From: Rhodobacteraceae bacterium CG17_big_fil_post_rev_8_21_14_2_50_63_15
GTDB taxonomy: Bacteria > Pseudomonadota > Alphaproteobacteria > Rhodobacterales > Rhodobacteraceae
Assembly: GCA_002783205.1 (NCBI GenBank)
Contig: PFEY01000055.1
Span: forward strand, 1 to 42,646
DNA length: 42,646 nucleotides
Direction of reading: 5' to 3'
Both the position numbers and the translations under genes were made by a program. Of the stretch, positions 15,921 through 23,310 are shown one piece after another (the first letter of the stretch is position 1; each line of letters starts with the position of its first letter). Under the pieces are notes generated by a model. It had not been told where the DNA came from, ran no database searches, and worked only from the letters and a program-made list of their open reading frames with translations.

Positions 15921-17066
15921 TTATGCAACCAAGGCGAGTCGATTGCGCTTCATGATCGGTTCAAAAACTGCGTCGGCAAGGTGTCTGACGACAGGCACGG
16001 CGACACCATCGCCCGCGAGTTTATAGGCGTCGTTATATCGCTCAGGCAAAATGAACGATTCCGGCAGGCCCATCAGCGAAACGGCTTCACGCGGCGACAG
16101 CAGCCGCGAGCGCACCTTGTCACCCTCAACGACCATGATGGTCTGACGGCTCGACCCGCCCGCTGGTGTGCGCAAGCAGCCCGCAATGTCGTCGAACCGG
16201 ACTTCTGCCCGCTGCCGCTTCACACCAGCCGCGTCGGGCCTTGTGCGGCGATAGATCGTTCCGACTTTACGGGTGCCAAGCAGCTTTGCAGCCTCAACCT
16301 TCTTGCGGTTCAAATCGGTCATCATGTCGAGCAGGTATTTTGTTTCTGCCTTCGTGTGCCATTTGACGCCTTTGGGGTCATCTTCGATCAAGTCGGCCAG
16401 CGCGACGTTGCGCGATGCAGGCACAGGAAGGTTCCACCACACCCAGCGGGCCTTGGCGGTCGCAGAGAGCATGTTATGGCCTTCGATCAGCGCAGGCGGA
16501 TGCCAGACGGATGATGGCGCGTCTTGGACGCAGCCGTCAGGGATACGAAGATCGCCACGGATACCGATGATGAAGAATCGCGGGCGCGACTGCGGCAGGA
16601 AGTGAACGGCATCGACAACAACAGCGCCAAACCGATACCCCATCCCAGAGAATGACGCGGCCAAGGTGGCGAAGTCACGCCCACCGTTGCTGGTGATCGC
16701 ACCATAGACGTTTTCAACGGCGACCATCTTCGGCCCGCGCCCGTCCGCATGAAGGTCGCGGACAAGCTGCCAGAACGGCTTGAACATGCCCGACCGTTTG
16801 CCTGCAAGCCCTGCGCCCTTACCCGCTAAAGAAAGGTCTTGGCATGGAAATGATGCCCACACGAGATCAGCGCTGCCGGGTATCTCGTTCGGCGTTACCG
16901 TCGCGACATCCTTAAGCAGCAATTCCTTGCCGCCGTGATGGTTCGCGCGATAACTCGCCGCCTTCTTCGCGTCAATGTCGTTCGCAAAAAGGCATTTCCA
17001 GCCAGAACCAAGGCCGAATCCGGCCATGCCGCCGCCTGCAAAGAAATCGTAGTAAGTGTGCGGCAT
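15921..17066 (-). CDS. DNA (cytosine-5-)-methyltransferase
   Basis: A 381-residue C5 methyltransferase. Motifs in order: I DFFAGGGMAGFGLG at 7-20, IV FPCQDLSLAG with catalytic Cys75, VI AVENVYG at 116-122, VIII QSRPRFF at 159-165, IX RLLSPREAVSLMG, and X GDGVAVPV near the end. The region between VIII and IX (about residues 165-335) is the target-recognition part; its specificity cannot be read. GGAGGG precedes the ATG by a few bases. It shares a transcript with the GIY-YIG nuclease and is first in order, which protects host DNA before cutting begins. Its promoter, with an overlapping inverted repeat, lies at 17090-17135. Confidence 0.93.
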   Translation of the reverse strand: MPHTYYDFFAGGGMAGFGLGSGWKCLFANDIDAKKAASYRANHHGGKELLLKDVATVTPNEIPGSADLVWASFPCQDLSLAGKGAGLAGKRSGMFKPFWQLVRDLHADGRGPKMVAVENVYGAITSNGGRDFATLAASFSGMGYRFGAVVVDAVHFLPQSRPRFFIIGIRGDLRIPDGCVQDAPSSVWHPPALIEGHNMLSATAKARWVWWNLPVPASRNVALADLIEDDPKGVKWHTKAETKYLLDMMTDLNRKKVEAAKLLGTRKVGTIYRRTRPDAAGVKRQRAEVRFDDIAGCLRTPAGGSSRQTIMVVEGDKVRSRLLSPREAVSLMGLPESFILPERYNDAYKLAGDGVAVPVVRHLADAVFEPIMKRNRLALVA

Positions 17067-17089
17067 AGTCCCTCCGTCGCCAAATGTTG

Positions 17090-17135
17090 ATTATCTCAAT
17101 GCACTATCGGTTGTCCAAGGTTAACATCTAGTGCA
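17090..17135 (-). promoter_or_regulatory. promoter of the methyltransferase operon with overlapping inverted repeat
   Basis: On the minus strand TTGGAC (17118-17113), a 17-base spacer and GATAAT (17095-17090) make a good sigma-70-type promoter about 24 bases before the methyltransferase ATG. An inverted repeat TGCACTA (17100-17106) and TAGTGCA (17129-17135) places one arm in the spacer and one just upstream of -35, as expected for a repressor site. No separate controller gene is evident, so the methyltransferase or the divergent DUF3489-like protein may bind here. Confidence 0.6.
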
Positions 17136-17235
17136 GGCGGAAGGTGACGCGAAAAGATCGGTTGAGCAAGAACAAAAGTGGAACTTATGAACGTGTCACA
17201 GGCGCGTCGTGCGCCCTCATCAACGGAGTGACACA

Positions 17236-17769
17236 ATGACCGATCTCAACGCACTGACTAAATCCGCCATCAACGCCTTGCTCGCGACGCCGCTGACAGC
17301 CTCGCAACTGAAAAAGAAATCCCATGCCGATCTCGTCGCCATGTTCGACGCGATGTCTGCGACCGATGCACTCGACGCCGACCTGCGCGACGCCCGCACA
17401 AACGACCCGACGCCGCCGATGCCGAAGGCCCCGAATGTCGTCGCCATGCCCAAGAAGGGCCGCAACCTTGAGGACCGCGTTTTAGTTGAGCCGACCAGCG
17501 ACCTTTCCAACGTGCGCCCGATCCGGGAGGGCACGAAGCGCCACGCGATGGTGCAGGCCCTTCTGTCGGGCTGCACGCTGGACGAGCTTGCCACCGCGAC
17601 AGGCTGGAAGCGCGATGTGGCGTCAGCGGCCATCTACACCGATCTGCGGGCCGCAGGGCTTGGCGTGCGCCGTGAGAACGGCGTCCTGCACCTGATGCTG
17701 CCAAAGGGGTCGAACGTCGTGCCCCTGCGGAAACCCGCTGCGCCCGCGCAGAAGGCCGCGAACAAGTAA
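17236..17769 (+). CDS. DUF3489-like winged-helix protein
   Basis: A 177-residue protein. The C-terminal third (GTKRHAMVQALLSGCTLDEL, then ATGWKRDVASAAIYTDLRAA) matches the DUF3489 pattern, a predicted winged-helix DNA-binding domain; the N-terminal half is helical and charged with a Pro-rich linker. ATG 17236 has GGAG about 8 bases upstream. It is divergent from the restriction-modification operon across a 169-base region holding the inverted repeat at 17100-17135, so a regulatory role is possible but only inferred. A strong terminator follows. Confidence 0.72.
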   Translation: MTDLNALTKSAINALLATPLTASQLKKKSHADLVAMFDAMSATDALDADLRDARTNDPTPPMPKAPNVVAMPKKGRNLEDRVLVEPTSDLSNVRPIREGTKRHAMVQALLSGCTLDELATATGWKRDVASAAIYTDLRAAGLGVRRENGVLHLMLPKGSNVVPLRKPAAPAQKAANK

Positions 17770-17792
17770 CTCCACCCAATTTCCAACCTACT

Positions 17793-17818
17793 GGGCCTCG
17801 CAACTGCGAGGCCCTTTT
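17793..17818 (+). terminator. rho-independent terminator
   Basis: Perfect 9-bp stem GGGCCTCGC / GCGAGGCCC with loop AACT, followed by TTTT. It closes the DUF3489-like gene and separates it from the small genes at 17838. Confidence 0.85.
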
Positions 17819-17837
17819 GATTCCAAGGAGCACTTCC

Positions 17838-18101
17838 ATGTTTCGGATACTGATTACACCAGCCATGTTTGACACGCGCGACACCGCGCACGAGGCCCAA
17901 GGTCTCGCGATGCGCGAGGCGTCGATCCTCGCCCGGTCGGTCGGCCAGCCCGTCGAATGTCGCGTCTACCGCATGGGCGCACCCGAGCGAGACACCTTCG
18001 GGCGCGACGTGTCGCCTGCCTTCTATCTTGGGCGTGCAGTCGGCACGCCTGCGGGCGTCGAATGGCAAGAAGGCATCGCGAAGCGGAGGGCAGCAGCATG
18101 A
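17838..18101 (+). CDS. small hypothetical protein
   Basis: An 87-residue protein beginning FRILITPAMFDTRDTAHEAQ, with an alternating strand-helix feel and a conserved-looking YLGRAVG segment near the end. No family is recognised. AAGGAG lies 7-8 bases before the ATG, supporting expression. Its stop overlaps the next gene's start (ATGA), so the two are coupled. Confidence 0.6.
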   Translation: MFRILITPAMFDTRDTAHEAQGLAMREASILARSVGQPVECRVYRMGAPERDTFGRDVSPAFYLGRAVGTPAGVEWQEGIAKRRAAA

Positions 18102-18304
18102 CCGCTCACGAACTCGCGACCGCCTTCCGCAACGGCCAGCTTCGCCGAGTTGCAGACGACATCCTGTGCGACGGCTGCCGCGCCATCGAACTCGCGGTGC
18201 TTCTGACACCGGACGAACTCGCGAGGTTGGCCGACGTGGTCAACGCCCATGCGGATCGAATGGTAATCGGCGGTGAGGCGCGAGGTGGTCCTGTGCGATT
18301 CTAG
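18098..18304 (+). CDS. small hypothetical protein, coupled to the gene before it
   Basis: 68 residues with helical segments (ELATAFRNGQLRRVADDIL, LTPDELARLADVVNAHADRM) and a CDGC pair that could bind metal or form a disulfide. GGAGGG precedes the ATG by 7 bases, within the end of the upstream gene; start and stop overlap by four bases. Family and function unknown; the pair could be a toxin-antitoxin-like or regulatory unit, but nothing in the sequence proves it. Confidence 0.6.
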   Translation: MTAHELATAFRNGQLRRVADDILCDGCRAIELAVLLTPDELARLADVVNAHADRMVIGGEARGGPVRF

Positions 18305-18324
18305 GCAATCTGACAGCGATCAGG

Positions 18325-18346
18325 CGGGCGTGCTTTGATGCGCCCG
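18325..18346 (+). terminator. possible terminator hairpin
   Basis: CGGGCG (18325-18330) pairs with CGCCCG (18341-18346) around a 10-base loop, 20 bases after the small gene's stop. Only a loose T-rich stretch follows, so it is a weak candidate. Confidence 0.35.
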
Positions 18347-18412
18347 TATTCATTTAGGTCCAACCTCAAGACACAGTTGAGCATCCAGCGCAGCGCCGCC
18401 TAGGATCGCAGC

Positions 18413-18862
18413 ATGACCAAAGCACAAGCATTTCTCGAATGGCTATATGGCGCTGACGGTGGCGACAGCGCCCAGCGCCCGCATTTGGTCGTCGCATGGG
18501 CCAAAGGACTGACCGACGACGATGGCGCGTTATTCTGGGAAGTTGTGACAAGGGCATGGTCAGGTTTTGACGCGATCCCACACGAAGACTTCGCGGACCT
18601 GTTCAAGCGGTTCGTAGACACCTCCCCAAGCAACGAACTGCCTGCCAACTTGACCGTGTATCGCGGGCAGGATGCCGACGCCCCAAAAGGCCTATCGTGG
18701 ACGCTTGACCGCAAGGTGGCTGCCACGTTTGCGCGCGGGCATAGAAACATCCGAAACCCATCGCCCACGATTATCGAGATGGAAATCGAACCGGAGCATA
18801 TTGCCTTCGTCTGCAAGGATCGCGACGAAGCAGAGGTCGTGCTACTTCACCTGCCCGATTGA
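18413..18862 (+). CDS. ADP-ribosyltransferase-like protein
   Basis: A 149-residue protein with the layout of R-S-E class ADP-ribosyltransferases: LTVYRG with Arg84, GLSWTLDRKVAATFA with Ser95-Trp-Thr97 followed by a helix, and DEAEVVL with Glu139-x-Glu141. These match the NAD-binding Arg, the STS-like motif and the catalytic E-x-E. Such enzymes modify proteins or nucleic acids and occur as toxins, phage weapons and anti-phage factors. No immunity gene or macrodomain is adjacent. It is alone on the plus strand, with a terminator after it, convergent to the terminase operon. Motif evidence is good; target and activity are unknown. Confidence 0.6.
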   Translation: MTKAQAFLEWLYGADGGDSAQRPHLVVAWAKGLTDDDGALFWEVVTRAWSGFDAIPHEDFADLFKRFVDTSPSNELPANLTVYRGQDADAPKGLSWTLDRKVAATFARGHRNIRNPSPTIIEMEIEPEHIAFVCKDRDEAEVVLLHLPD

Positions 18863-18920
18863 GCGCGCGTCTAAGGCGCGGCGCGGGCTGGCAGGCGCAA
18901 CGATGCCCAAAATATCGAGA

Positions 18921-18942
18921 CGCCCATCAGCGGGCGATTTTT
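18921..18942 (+). terminator. terminator after the ADP-ribosyltransferase-like gene
   Basis: CGCCC (18921-18925) pairs with GGGCG (18932-18936) around a 6-base loop and is followed by ATTTTT. The stem is short but the T-run is convincing. Confidence 0.55.
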
Positions 18943-19020
18943 CGGGGGTGTTTGCCCGCGTCTCGTGCGCTTCGTCGGGCAATGGCAGGCGCGACGATCA
19001 CGAGCGATGCGACAGCGCGG

Positions 19021-19770
19021 TCAGAACCAGCCTGTCAGCCTCGAAACCTGAATGTTCTGGGGAGTGAGATACTGAGACGCGAAGGCCGCGACGATCAATG
19101 CAATCCCAGCATCGCCATGTCCCGACGCATTCCGCGACTGCGTGATGATTTGATTGCCTGCCGCCGTGGTCTGCGTTGTGAAGGAGGCCAGGTCTTCTTC
19201 GATCTCTTTCCGAAGCGGCAGGTCGTGGGCGAATTTCAGATCGCCTGCCGCGAACAGCACGGCTAGGTTCTCGATCATCAGGGTTTTCGACGCGTTGACA
19301 TAGCGCCCAGACCGCCGCCATTCCTGACCGCCTGTCATCTGCACCGCCGTATGATCGACGGACTGCTCGTGCAGCATGTCGGACACCACGCGCCCGATGC
19401 TTGTGCCGTCGATCACCAACTCCGACTTGCCACCCATCGGCGGCGCGTTGCGCAGGCGAATGAGGTAATCAACCACATCGACATAGGACACCCCGCGAAA
19501 CTTGTCCGCATAGACGACTGTGCGCTCGCGCGGGCCGAGCGTGACGCGGTTGCCGTCGAAGATCGGCAACTGCTGATCCTTCACCACGACCGCCGACGAG
19601 AAATCGTTCGCCTGCCCCAGATCGGCACCGACGAAGTAGCGCACGAAGCCAGTCACGCGCGGGATCGCTGGATCTTGGTGTGTCTCATTCACGACACGCC
19701 CGTCAGGGAGGTGGACAAGATCAAGCTGAGTGTTTTCGTAACTCGTGGGTGTATTCAGAACCGTGGACAT
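19021..19770 (-). CDS. terminase large subunit, nuclease domain as a separate protein
   Basis: A 249-residue RNase H-like nuclease of the TerL type, which cuts concatemeric DNA during packaging. Seen: VGADLGQANDFSSAVV with Asp50 ending the first strand, ELVIDGTSIGRVVSDML with Asp121, and GHGDAGIALIVAAFAS with Asp220, together the expected acidic triad. The ATPase half is encoded by the gene just upstream (19755-20540), with a 16-base overlap in another frame. The ATG has AGAGGAGG 7 bases before it, lying inside the end of the ATPase gene, so this is a real second start rather than a frameshift. It is the last gene of the leftward operon. Confidence 0.82.
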   Translation of the reverse strand: MSTVLNTPTSYENTQLDLVHLPDGRVVNETHQDPAIPRVTGFVRYFVGADLGQANDFSSAVVVKDQQLPIFDGNRVTLGPRERTVVYADKFRGVSYVDVVDYLIRLRNAPPMGGKSELVIDGTSIGRVVSDMLHEQSVDHTAVQMTGGQEWRRSGRYVNASKTLMIENLAVLFAAGDLKFAHDLPLRKEIEEDLASFTTQTTAAGNQIITQSRNASGHGDAGIALIVAAFASQYLTPQNIQVSRLTGWF

Positions 19771-20540
19771 ATCGCGGCCTCCTCTGACGTTGCGTTCTCA
19801 ATGGCTGAAAGATCGAAGTAGGACAGGCCGTCCGACAAAAACTCGCATAAAACCTCCTGCCGGAAGCGGGTTGCCGACAACTGCGTCCGTAACCGTTCGA
19901 CGCGGGATGCAAGGCGCGGGATCGACGTGCCGGGAACCTTGATCCGGTGAACATCGTCTTTGGGTTCGAGGAACAGACTGGCGAACAGGTTGTGCTTTCC
20001 GGCAGGCGTGCTCGCGTAAAATATCTGGCCGTCGTCGCAAAGCATCGGCAGGATCGACACGACGACATCTTCGCCGCCATTCTCCCCCGGCAGGTAGGCC
20101 ATCTCGTCAACGAGCAGCAGGTCCGCCGTGTAACCACGGATCGTTGCACCAGTGGCAGGCACAGCGATGAAGCGGCCACCGTTCGACGTTTCTATCTCGG
20201 TCTGCGTCGCCCGCTCAACGACAAGGTCTGTTGCGCGTAGGTATGCCTGCACCTTGCGGGTGATCTCGCGGGTCTGACGTTCGGCAGGTGCAACGCAGAT
20301 GGTCGTGCCGCCATTCTTCAACTCGCGCACCCCGCGCGACGCAAGGACACAGGACTTGCCTGCCTGACGGCACACGAGCAGCGCGACAGTCTGCGCGTTC
20401 GACGTGATCGCCTCGATCTGCCACGGATCGACATGGGTGGCACTCGGCACTTCCTGCCTCAGGAAATGCAGCATTTCCGCTGCGGGATCGAGGTCGCGCT
20501 CGATCAGGCTGCAAAAGTCGTGAAGGGCATCAAACGGCAT
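19755..20540 (-). CDS. terminase large subunit, ATPase domain as a separate protein
   Basis: A 261-residue packaging motor ATPase. Seen: a Walker A-like VCRQAGKS at residues 56-63 in the TerL style, an adenine-motif region ahead of it (HVDPWQIEAI), ICVAPAERQTREI, Walker B with catalytic Glu in LLLVDEMAYL at 141-150, and the coupling motif FYASTPAG near 174-181. It ends soon after ENATSEEA, where the nuclease domain would begin in an ordinary TerL of 450 or more residues. CGGAG lies 8 bases before the ATG. It overlaps the zinc-protein gene upstream by 11 bases. Confidence 0.85.
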   Translation of the reverse strand: MPFDALHDFCSLIERDLDPAAEMLHFLRQEVPSATHVDPWQIEAITSNAQTVALLVCRQAGKSCVLASRGVRELKNGGTTICVAPAERQTREITRKVQAYLRATDLVVERATQTEIETSNGGRFIAVPATGATIRGYTADLLLVDEMAYLPGENGGEDVVVSILPMLCDDGQIFYASTPAGKHNLFASLFLEPKDDVHRIKVPGTSIPRLASRVERLRTQLSATRFRQEVLCEFLSDGLSYFDLSAIENATSEEAAICPRF

Positions 20541-20772
20541 CGCGGCGCTCCGCTAGGCGCAGCAGGTGGCACTGCGTGCAATCCCCATACTGATTGCGCG
20601 GTGAAACGTGTCCGCGTTTACACGGGGTGCCCGTGAAGAACAGCGTGCCGCCTTCGTCGATCATGACGCGCTTGCTTTGGGGAAGCTGCGCCCAGCCGGG
20701 ATTGCCTGTGCGGGTTGCAATGGCAAGGCGCTGGGTATGTGCATCCCAGCCTTCAAACTCGCGATGCGTCAT
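20530..20772 (-). CDS. small Cys-rich (CxxGH...CxxC) phage-type protein
   Basis: 80 residues. The second half, FFTGTPCKRGHVSPRNQYGDCTQC, has the C-x-x-x-H...C-x-x-C spacing often found at the start of phage HNH or endonuclease VII-like proteins and is probably a zinc-binding knuckle. The nuclease part itself is absent. ATG 20772 overlaps the stop of the upstream terminase-like gene (ATGA) and AAGGAGG lies about 10 bases upstream; an open frame extends far upstream but is only a shadow of other genes. Placed between the small and large terminase genes it may help packaging or DNA cutting; that is inference. Confidence 0.65.
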   Translation of the reverse strand: MTHREFEGWDAHTQRLAIATRTGNPGWAQLPQSKRVMIDEGGTLFFTGTPCKRGHVSPRNQYGDCTQCHLLRLAERRDAV

Positions 20773-21344
20773 AGGATCGTGTCCTCCTTCGTGACCGATA
20801 GGACTTCGTGGCGCATACGGCGCAGGAGCGGTTCGCGGGCCTCTGGCACCTCGCCGCAGACATCGTTGAGGATGCGCCGGAGCGTCACCCATTCCTTGGA
20901 TTCCGCCAGCGACACGTTGACCGTTAGATTGGTTGCGAGTTTGCCCTGCATGGTCGCAATGTCGCGCAGCACCTTCCGCAGGCCTTCCATCGCGGCCAGC
21001 GCGAAGGAGTCGTTGTCCTCGGATTCCGCCCGCGTGATCAGCCGTTCGACCCGTTTCGCCAAGGACTCGTAAGTCATGGCAACGTCCATTCTGTCCTGAT
21101 TGATCACCTCCGTGTCCGCCTCGATGGACGCGACACGCGTTTCCGCGAGTATCGAACGGCGCATTTCCTCTGTGATCTTGTCGTCCCGATACCGGGCAAT
21201 CGTGCTGTAATCGACGCCGATGCGTTTCGCGATGTCCGCAAGGGTTCGCCGCCCAAGCACGATGTCTTTGATGATCTCGTTCTTGTCGGCCCGCATGTCG
21301 ATCACGGCGCGACGACCAGAGCCTTTGTTCCCGCCTTGCGCCAT
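20769..21344 (-). CDS. probable terminase small subunit (HTH plus coiled coil)
   Basis: A 191-residue protein. After a basic Gly-rich start, residues about 20-60 form an HTH (KNEIIKDIVLGRRTLADIAK, RIGVDYSTIARYRDD), followed by long charged helices (EADTEVINQDRMDV, ESLAKRVERLITRAESEDND) that could be the oligomerisation part of a TerS. TerS proteins recognise the packaging site with an N-terminal HTH, and the gene lies two genes upstream of the terminase ATPase. The start overlaps the previous stop (TAATG). A transcription regulator is the alternative, but its position in the packaging operon favours TerS. Confidence 0.62.
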   Translation of the reverse strand: MAQGGNKGSGRRAVIDMRADKNEIIKDIVLGRRTLADIAKRIGVDYSTIARYRDDKITEEMRRSILAETRVASIEADTEVINQDRMDVAMTYESLAKRVERLITRAESEDNDSFALAAMEGLRKVLRDIATMQGKLATNLTVNVSLAESKEWVTLRRILNDVCGEVPEAREPLLRRMRHEVLSVTKEDTIL

Positions 21345-21736
21345 TATGAGGAACCTTCTGATTTGTCGGTGTCAAACGCCGCGATGCGGGCGTTATCGTC
21401 CTCGTAGAATTTGACCCGAGCGCGAACCTGCGCCCAGTCCTTAACGGAGACATCAAGCAAATGATCATGAACGCTATCAGCCTGCTCTTCCCCCATGCCA
21501 GCCTCGACGAGATCGCGGCGCAACTCGCCAAGCTCGACGCCAGCAAGGTGCAGTTTCACCGCCTGACTGACGGCGACGATCAGCGCGTCAATCGGGTCGC
21601 GTGACGGGCGCAGCGCGAAGGCGGTGCTGCTGACCAGAAATTTGCCATCGTCGAACACATAGATGTCGCCACGGTCTCCGCACACCATCCGGCGTGCGGA
21701 TTCCAGCGAGGCACGATCCTCAGGAGTCGCTTGCAT
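21344..21736 (-). CDS. hypothetical protein in packaging operon
   Basis: 130 residues, acidic, with no recognised family. The first half has strand-like segments (DIYVFDDGKFLVSSTAFAL), the second half helices (DALIVAVSQAVKLHLAGVEL, RRDLVEAGMGEEQADSVHDHL). Its stop overlaps the start of the probable TerS gene, and its start overlaps the end of the gene at 21720-22358 by 17 bases, so it is translated as part of the same compact operon. A role in packaging or in redirecting a helper phage can be proposed only from position. Confidence 0.6.
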   Translation of the reverse strand: MQATPEDRASLESARRMVCGDRGDIYVFDDGKFLVSSTAFALRPSRDPIDALIVAVSQAVKLHLAGVELGELRRDLVEAGMGEEQADSVHDHLLDVSVKDWAQVRARVKFYEDDNARIAAFDTDKSEGSS

Positions 21737-22358
21737 TGGCTGCTTTCTCCATCAGGTCGAACTTCGTGCGGGCGTGCGGCGGCAAGTCATCCGCTGTGCG
21801 GAACGTCTGCGTGCGGAAGCCGTCTTTCTCGGCCTGCATCCGACGCCCGACGATGCCTTTGCCCGTTTCCATGTCGGCGCGGATGTAGCGGACGCGCTCG
21901 TGGGTGTCGTCGAACGTGAAGACCTTCGACTGAACCACATTGCCCTTGCCCGTGTTGCGGATCGTCGGATCGTCGTTGCCGTTGACCACGGTTAGGGTGG
22001 CACCAGCCTTCGCGGCTGCTTCCTTGGCCGCTGCATACTTGCGTGGGTCGCGGGCTTCTTCGCGCGTCAGGCTGTGCTTGGGTTTCACGCCTTGCGGATA
22101 CCAGTTGCCGTCGGCGTCCTTTTCGAGGTTCGCCGCACGCATTTTCCGTTCGTGGATTTCCTCGTCCACAATGTCGATGAGGGTTTTCTTGGGCGCGGGC
22201 GCTGCGTTCTCGCGCTTCGTGTCCATGACCTTGTCGAGCAGTCGACCGTTATGGGCATGGAGGTCGTCCATCCGCTTCTGCTGGTCGGTGACGGTTTCGG
22301 TGAGTTTCGCGACCTGCTGCAACAGTGCTTGCAGGGCGGCAGTCGTGTCGTCAGGCAT
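21720..22358 (-). CDS. hypothetical coiled-coil protein in packaging operon
   Basis: 212 residues. The N terminus is a predicted coiled coil (LQALLQQVAKLTETVTDQQK, RMDDLHAHNGRLLDKVMDTK); a basic middle contains KPKHSLTREEARDPRKY, and the C-terminal part has VFTFDDTHERVRYIRADMET. ATG 22358 has AGGAGA 7 bases upstream; a longer frame to 22442 lacks a ribosome site. No family is recognised. A coiled coil next to terminase genes could be a scaffold- or adaptor-like protein, but I see no direct evidence. Confidence 0.6.
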   Translation of the reverse strand: MPDDTTAALQALLQQVAKLTETVTDQQKRMDDLHAHNGRLLDKVMDTKRENAAPAPKKTLIDIVDEEIHERKMRAANLEKDADGNWYPQGVKPKHSLTREEARDPRKYAAAKEAAAKAGATLTVVNGNDDPTIRNTGKGNVVQSKVFTFDDTHERVRYIRADMETGKGIVGRRMQAEKDGFRTQTFRTADDLPPHARTKFDLMEKAANASDS

Positions 22359-22463
22359 TTCATTTCTCCTAATGTCCAATGAGCGCGACGCTATCGGGAC
22401 GCCGCGCTCAATCTGGTTTGGACAGATCAGGAGAGCCCGCAACGCTTCGCTCGTGCGTTCAAT

Positions 22464-22874
22464 CTATTCGGCAGCGAGCAGATTGCCGACCGGTATTGCA
22501 GGTCTTTTGCGGGGCGATTTAAGGTCTTGCCAACGCTGGCGCACGCGTTCGACGGCCTCCGCGTGGCGTTCTTGGGCAGCGGCATTGGCGTCTGGGGTGG
22601 CGGGCGGGAAGGTGTCACCGTCCATCATGCGGCGCACGCGGGCTGCAAGAACGTCACCGTCCCAGCCGATGAGGGCGCACAGCGCGTTCCGGTGGCGTGC
22701 CATCGCTCCTGACTGGTCGGTCAGGAAGGTGATGGCTTGGTCCTGATCCGACTGCGTCGTGAAGGACGCGTTGCTTTCGGACCTGACGGTGACGAACAGA
22801 TCACGGTAGGCCTGCATCAGGATCGCCGTGACTAGGGCAGCTTCTGGCGTCTGCTTCTGGTCGGTCGGCAGCAT
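22464..22874 (-). CDS. hypothetical helical protein in packaging operon
   Basis: 136 residues, mostly helical, with EAALVTAILMQAYRDLFVTV near the N terminus and RHAEAVERVRQRWQDLKSPR near the C terminus. The middle contains LCALIGWDGDVLAARVRRMM. No family is recognised. ATG 22874 lies two bases after the stop of the preceding small gene (TGA-CC-ATG), a coupled start; the open frame reaching 23180 is not supported. About 105 bases with no gene separate it from the next gene at 22358. Confidence 0.58.
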   Translation of the reverse strand: MLPTDQKQTPEAALVTAILMQAYRDLFVTVRSESNASFTTQSDQDQAITFLTDQSGAMARHRNALCALIGWDGDVLAARVRRMMDGDTFPPATPDANAAAQERHAEAVERVRQRWQDLKSPRKRPAIPVGNLLAAE

Positions 22875-22876
22875 GG

Positions 22877-23146
22877 TCAGGCGTTCAACTGGCTCGCAAT
22901 GGGCATGACCCAGCGCCAAGGAATATCGACATGCCCCGGCCCGGACGTGACGCGCACGCCGTTGTCTGTCGGATACACCAGATAGTCGGGCGTCTGATCG
23001 ACGGGGGCGGCGCTCGGGTTGGTCGCAATGGCTGCCAGTTGGTCGCCCAAGGCTGTCGCGTTCGGAACGCGCAGGGTCGTGGAGTTCGCCGTCGTGGTGA
23101 CGGTGATCGTCGCCGTCGAGCCGCTGATGGCTGCATTGAATGTCAC
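22877..23146 (-). CDS. small beta-rich hypothetical protein
   Basis: 89 residues, Thr- and Ser-rich and beta-like at the start (FNAAISGSTATITVTTTANS), ending with DIPWRWVMPIASQLNA. The composition resembles small virion decoration or adhesin-like proteins, but the match is only in style. The start is GTG 23146, with AAAGGAC 8 bases upstream; an open frame continues to 23377 without support. It is coupled to the gene that follows. Confidence 0.5.
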   Translation of the reverse strand: MTFNAAISGSTATITVTTTANSTTLRVPNATALGDQLAAIATNPSAAPVDQTPDYLVYPTDNGVRVTSGPGHVDIPWRWVMPIASQLNA

Positions 23147-23310
23147 GGGGATTGTCCTTTCGTGCGATGGTGCGCCCCAAGGCGAGCAGGAATGTCGGAC
23201 CACCTCGGGGCGCGGTTTCATCACAAGGCCCGACAGACGATGCGTATCACCTTGCTTTCGGGCGGATGCGGACAGAACAAGGTGTTGTAGGGGTTCCACC
23301 TTAATTTGGG
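23147..23310. other. short intergenic stretch
   Basis: About 160 bases between the HNH gene and the small beta-rich gene, both leftward. A promoter for the packaging genes could lie here; I see no clear hexamers. Confidence 0.3.

Noticed and set aside
20773..21546. Long upstream extension of the small Cys-rich protein's frame
   Set aside because: The extension runs inside the TerS-like and neighbouring genes in another frame; the real start at 20772 has its own ribosome site and a 4-base overlap.
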